Shown: one piece after another, positions 60,559 through 64,000 of the stretch
Layout of the letters: the number at the start of each line of letters is the position of its first letter
How positions within the stretch are numbered: position 1 is the stretch's first letter
Assembly (NCBI GenBank): GCA_013396525.1
Contig: VWYX01000858.1
Location: 1-64,000, forward strand
DNA length: 64,000 nt
Direction: 5' to 3'
DNA from: Chaetorhynchus papuensis
Taxonomy: Eukaryota > Chordata > Aves > Passeriformes > Rhipiduridae
Notes under the pieces: generated by a model
The model's input: the letters and a program-made list of their open reading frames with translations, nothing else
What the model was told of the DNA's origin: nothing
The model's database searches: none
Made by a program: the position numbers and the translations under genes

Positions 60559-63500
60559 CTCTGGGGGATTTTCATAATTACATTAATGCTTGATTTTTCT
60601 CTTGAGTTCTTGAGATTGGGGAATATATGACCACATGAGTCTAGGAGGTTAAAAAAAGGACAGATGAATTTAAATGAAGGACCAGTACAGAATGAGAGTC
60701 AACACTGAAGAGAGTGAATATTTAACAGCTCTTTTGAATATTAACCTCAGCTTACAGACTCAGAAAAAACTGTTCAGCATCCATGTGTGGTTTTTTTGTA
60801 GCTGGGGTCTGTTCCCCCTCCTGAAATTTTACGCAATCCTAGACTTCAATGCAAGGAGTTTGGGTCCTTATTCTTGATTCCCAAATCTTAAACCTAAACT
60901 TGAATTATCTTCATGAGTCACCAGTCTCCCTTTTCCAAAGAATTCTGTAAGTTTTTGGGCTCATTTTTATCCTCTTCTTTGGATGTATACAGACAACTGC
61001 TTCTACTGCATTTTGGTGCTTTTTAAATATTCACAGTGAAATTTGTGTAGAGCTGTGGGTTTTTAATTGGTCTAAAGATAGTGAACATTTTCCTATACAT
61101 TTTTGATTGACTCCGTGAAGTATTTAAAATCTGTTTTGAAATAAAAGCCTCAGTTATTTATATGATTGGTGATAAGGTAAAGACAACTGTAAGGCATAAA
61201 TTAGATGAAGGTTGTCTGCACTGGATTCAACTGAAATTGTTATGCTGATGTGGGAGAGCAGACCTGTACCTAAGAAGTGAAATATTCTAGAACAGTTTTG
61301 TGATGTAATAGAGCAGTTTTGGAAAACTGTATTTACTGCTTTGAAGGGGAAGGAATTGTGCTATCAAATAATGGAAGGAAGAACCTATTTATCCTATCCT
61401 GGTTTCTTGCTGAAGTTGATTTCTGAAGGATGTTCATAGATTCTTCTGCAGTGGAAAATTCTTCCATTCCTCTACTTTATGAAGAACAGATCACTTGGAA
61501 GGTTATGTGAAGAAAAATATTTATGACTAGACTTGTTCTGACATTTCCTTATCAGTCATTTAAAAAGCATTGATCCACTTTTGCATGACTGTGATCCTGA
61601 TGAAACCTCTTTGCACCTTCAGCTCTCTGCTTATGTTTCAGACTGCCTGTTAATTTGGTTTTCCATAACACAGAGAAATATTTGGTTTAAGATGCACTCA
61701 CCAACATTTATCTTCTGTAATGCATTGCTGGTTGACTCAGTTTGACTTGAGATTCCAGGTGTTGGGAGAGGTTGTGACCAAGGATGTGTTATTCTTTTTG
61801 TGCTTTCTGGAGATAAACCTTTTCTCTTAAAACAAATCAACAGAAACAATATCAGCTATAATAAAGCTGTTTGATGGCCTATCTGAGATTTGCCTTTTGC
61901 ATTTGTGTAATTCTAGCACTGGATGGGGAGCAGTGACAGATGCTGAGCAAACAAATCAGTGTGACTCCTCTTCCTACAAAAGCCTGATGATGTGTGTTCA
62001 AAGGCATTGTGAAACTTGTGGTTGTGCAGATCCGTGTCAGGGACACTCCTGCAGCTCAGTCTGGTCTCCAGCTTCCTGCCAAAGCAGTGCACGTAGACAT
62101 TGATTCCTGTGCTCTTAACCCTTTCTTTTGAGCAGTCGTTGGTAATTCTGGCTAACGCTTTGAAATTCAGTCTACTACTGAATGCTCTACTTCCCTAGCA
62201 GCAGATTTTTTTTAAAAAAATGAGTTTTACTAGTGATATACCTACTCAGCTGAACGCTAAAAACGTTTAATTATAGAGTAAGTAACAAATTAAGTTAAGG
62301 AACCTCCACGCAACTTACTCTCCAGAATGTTTTTCCCCATGTATTCTAACTTAAAGGGGGGAAAAATGACTCAAAGGCTAGCTTGGCCTCAGGAACAAAA
62401 GTGCATCTTGCACTGCTGAGAGTTACTCATAAATTTACATGGTCATTTGATCTCTGTCTGCTTGGCTTAATTAAAACACTGGAATGTTTGTTCAGTAGAT
62501 AAGAACATTTCTGGGAGTTATTTAAATTAGTAAGTACTCTGCTTACTGTCATTAAGTGCCTTTCTCCCAGCCCTCCTCCCCTGCTCCTCACAGCATGTAG
62601 CAATAAGTGATATATGACTATAGAATAATAACAGTTAAGTCACAGATGGTCGAAGGCAAAGCCTTTAAGTGAATGCTGAATCTCTTTGCTGTTCACGTTA
62701 AAAGTGGCATGGGGGTGTTTCTTTTGTGTTTCTTTTCTTTTTTTTTAAAAAAAACACTTCTGTCTCTTTTATCTGAAACTTTGGGTCTTGTCATCAGCAA
62801 GACATTTTTTGTAGAGGAAAATCAACATGGAGTTATAGATTGTCTAAAAAACATGTTAAAATGTAGTAGTAGCAGTTGGAATAGGCTGAATAATATTAAA
62901 ATGTTCCATCTAGTATTTGGATTGTTGTTGTTACCATTTGCTTTCCAGAGTATATTTTAATTTGATTTTTTTTTCCATTTCCTTTGTTTGAAATATTCAG
63001 CAAGTGTTTCTATTTTTCAGTTTCTTAGATTTTACTGTTGCAACTGTGGAATTTATTTTGGCCTTTTAGATATGAATGACTTGATATTTTCCCTGTCCTT
63101 GTAAGGCATCCAGTTGCTCAACCTCTGTGAAGCAAAACATTGTTTAATGTGTCCTGATCACCACCAAGTGTAATGGGAAAAGACTGCTATATCACTTTCT
63201 TTCATTTTGTGAGTTCTTTTAAAATTTAATTTGAAAGAAAAAATACAGATTGGAAAGGCTTCCTACGTGCCATAAGGGATCCTTTGTCTCAAGAGGTTAA
63301 CAGGTTTATGGAAATGTCTGCTGCTTACAAAGTATGCACAGCCCAGGGACCAAATATTTAAGGTTTCTTCCATACTTTCCATACCTGGTGGCTTGGAGTA
63401 AACCAAAGCCTACAATTTAATTCATTGGTGTGAGTTTTGTGAATTCAAACCTGATTTGTAAAAATCCACTGTTCTTACCAAGGTTGGCTGTCTAAACTAT

Positions 63501-64000
63501 TTTGTAATCCAGACATTTTCTGGAAGACGTGTTTTTATTAATCTGTATTGCTGTCTTGTGAAAAGCATATTGACAGCAGTGAAATACAGATCTGTTCCAA
63601 GTAGCCAGAGGTGGGGGGATGTTTATCAACATTTTCCATTACTTTTCTGTTTGTTATGTTCAAGATCAGTATTTGTACAGGATCTGGTACTTCAGCTGCG
63701 TTCCTCGGGTCTCTGCTGAGTTGTGTGTATGCCCCTCACTTTTACAGCTTGTTCTTCCCCACTGGCAGATCACCATATTTCGGTGCATTATTTCATGTTC
63801 TCCAGGGTTGTTATCTCCCTTAGGAAGGTAGGTTGCTCTCCATTGCCCATGTGGTCCTCAGTAATTTATCTGCATTTGGTCAGGGAGCAGCAAATGCAGG
63901 TGGCAGAGGTGTCAGGTGACAGTCATATCATTTGGGAATCAGGGCAAGGAGCAGGATGGCTTTGAACATGGGCTGTTCAAGCAGCCAGTCACCACCCAAA
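60559..64000. other. Non-coding AT-rich sequence, no gene
   Basis: Unique AT-rich sequence up to the right edge, with mixed T/A runs at 62206-62220 and 62738-62755. Frames here are short, overlapping and without domains. No transposon was recognised. Confidence 0.6.

Noticed and set aside
1..64000. Search for a CRISPR array, operon, toxin-antitoxin or phage-like system
   Set aside because: Composition, CR1 and LTR content, and absence of coding sequence mark this as bird nuclear DNA. No regularly spaced repeats or gene clusters are present.

Overview
The window is vertebrate nuclear DNA, almost certainly avian. It holds four 3'-end fragments of the CR1 LINE, the dominant bird retrotransposon, each ending in the typical ATTCTATG-like tail. 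It also holds a minus-strand LTR that I recognise as a widespread ERVL-type LTR of neoavian, especially passerine, genomes. The rest is AT-rich, CpG-poor sequence with homopolymer runs, one CA/CT microsatellite and no long open frame. Nothing suggests bacterial, plasmid, phage or organellar DNA, and there is no operon, CRISPR array, rRNA or tRNA. The species and locus cannot be named from sequence alone.

I can support no protein-coding gene. The longest open frames (about 100-158 codons) have no recognisable domain. Several lie antisense to LTRs, and others are open on both strands. The window reads as intron or intergenic DNA. The plus strand looks richer in T and G than in A and C, the usual bias of the sense strand of a transcribed vertebrate intron, so an intron of a plus-strand gene is possible. 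I did not count bases to test this.

Layout: 1-5.6 kb is unique sequence with one CR1 (1134-1368). From 5.6 to 11.1 kb is an LTR-rich stretch: an ERVL-type LTR (5626-6250, minus), a 370-bp solo LTR with a perfect 6-bp target duplication (7215-7584, minus) and a candidate 441-bp LTR with a 4-bp duplication (10637-11077, plus). From 11 to 42.8 kb the sequence is mostly unique, with simple repeats, a CpG cluster (27240-27680) and a cluster of ATTA motifs (38700-38840). From 42.8 to 48.5 kb there are three CR1 fragments. A second solo LTR of the same family as 7215-7584, also exactly 370 bp with a perfect 6-bp duplication, lies at 53333-53702 on the plus strand. From 53.7 to 64 kb is unique AT-rich sequence with a 24-bp inverted repeat at 60535.

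The best-supported observation is this pair of related solo LTRs. Both keep a CCAAT box, a TATA box and an ATTAAA signal in the same order, with identical CCAAT-to-TATA spacing. A few splice-flanked open frames and candidate regulatory islands are listed with low confidence. No convincing new multi-gene system was found.
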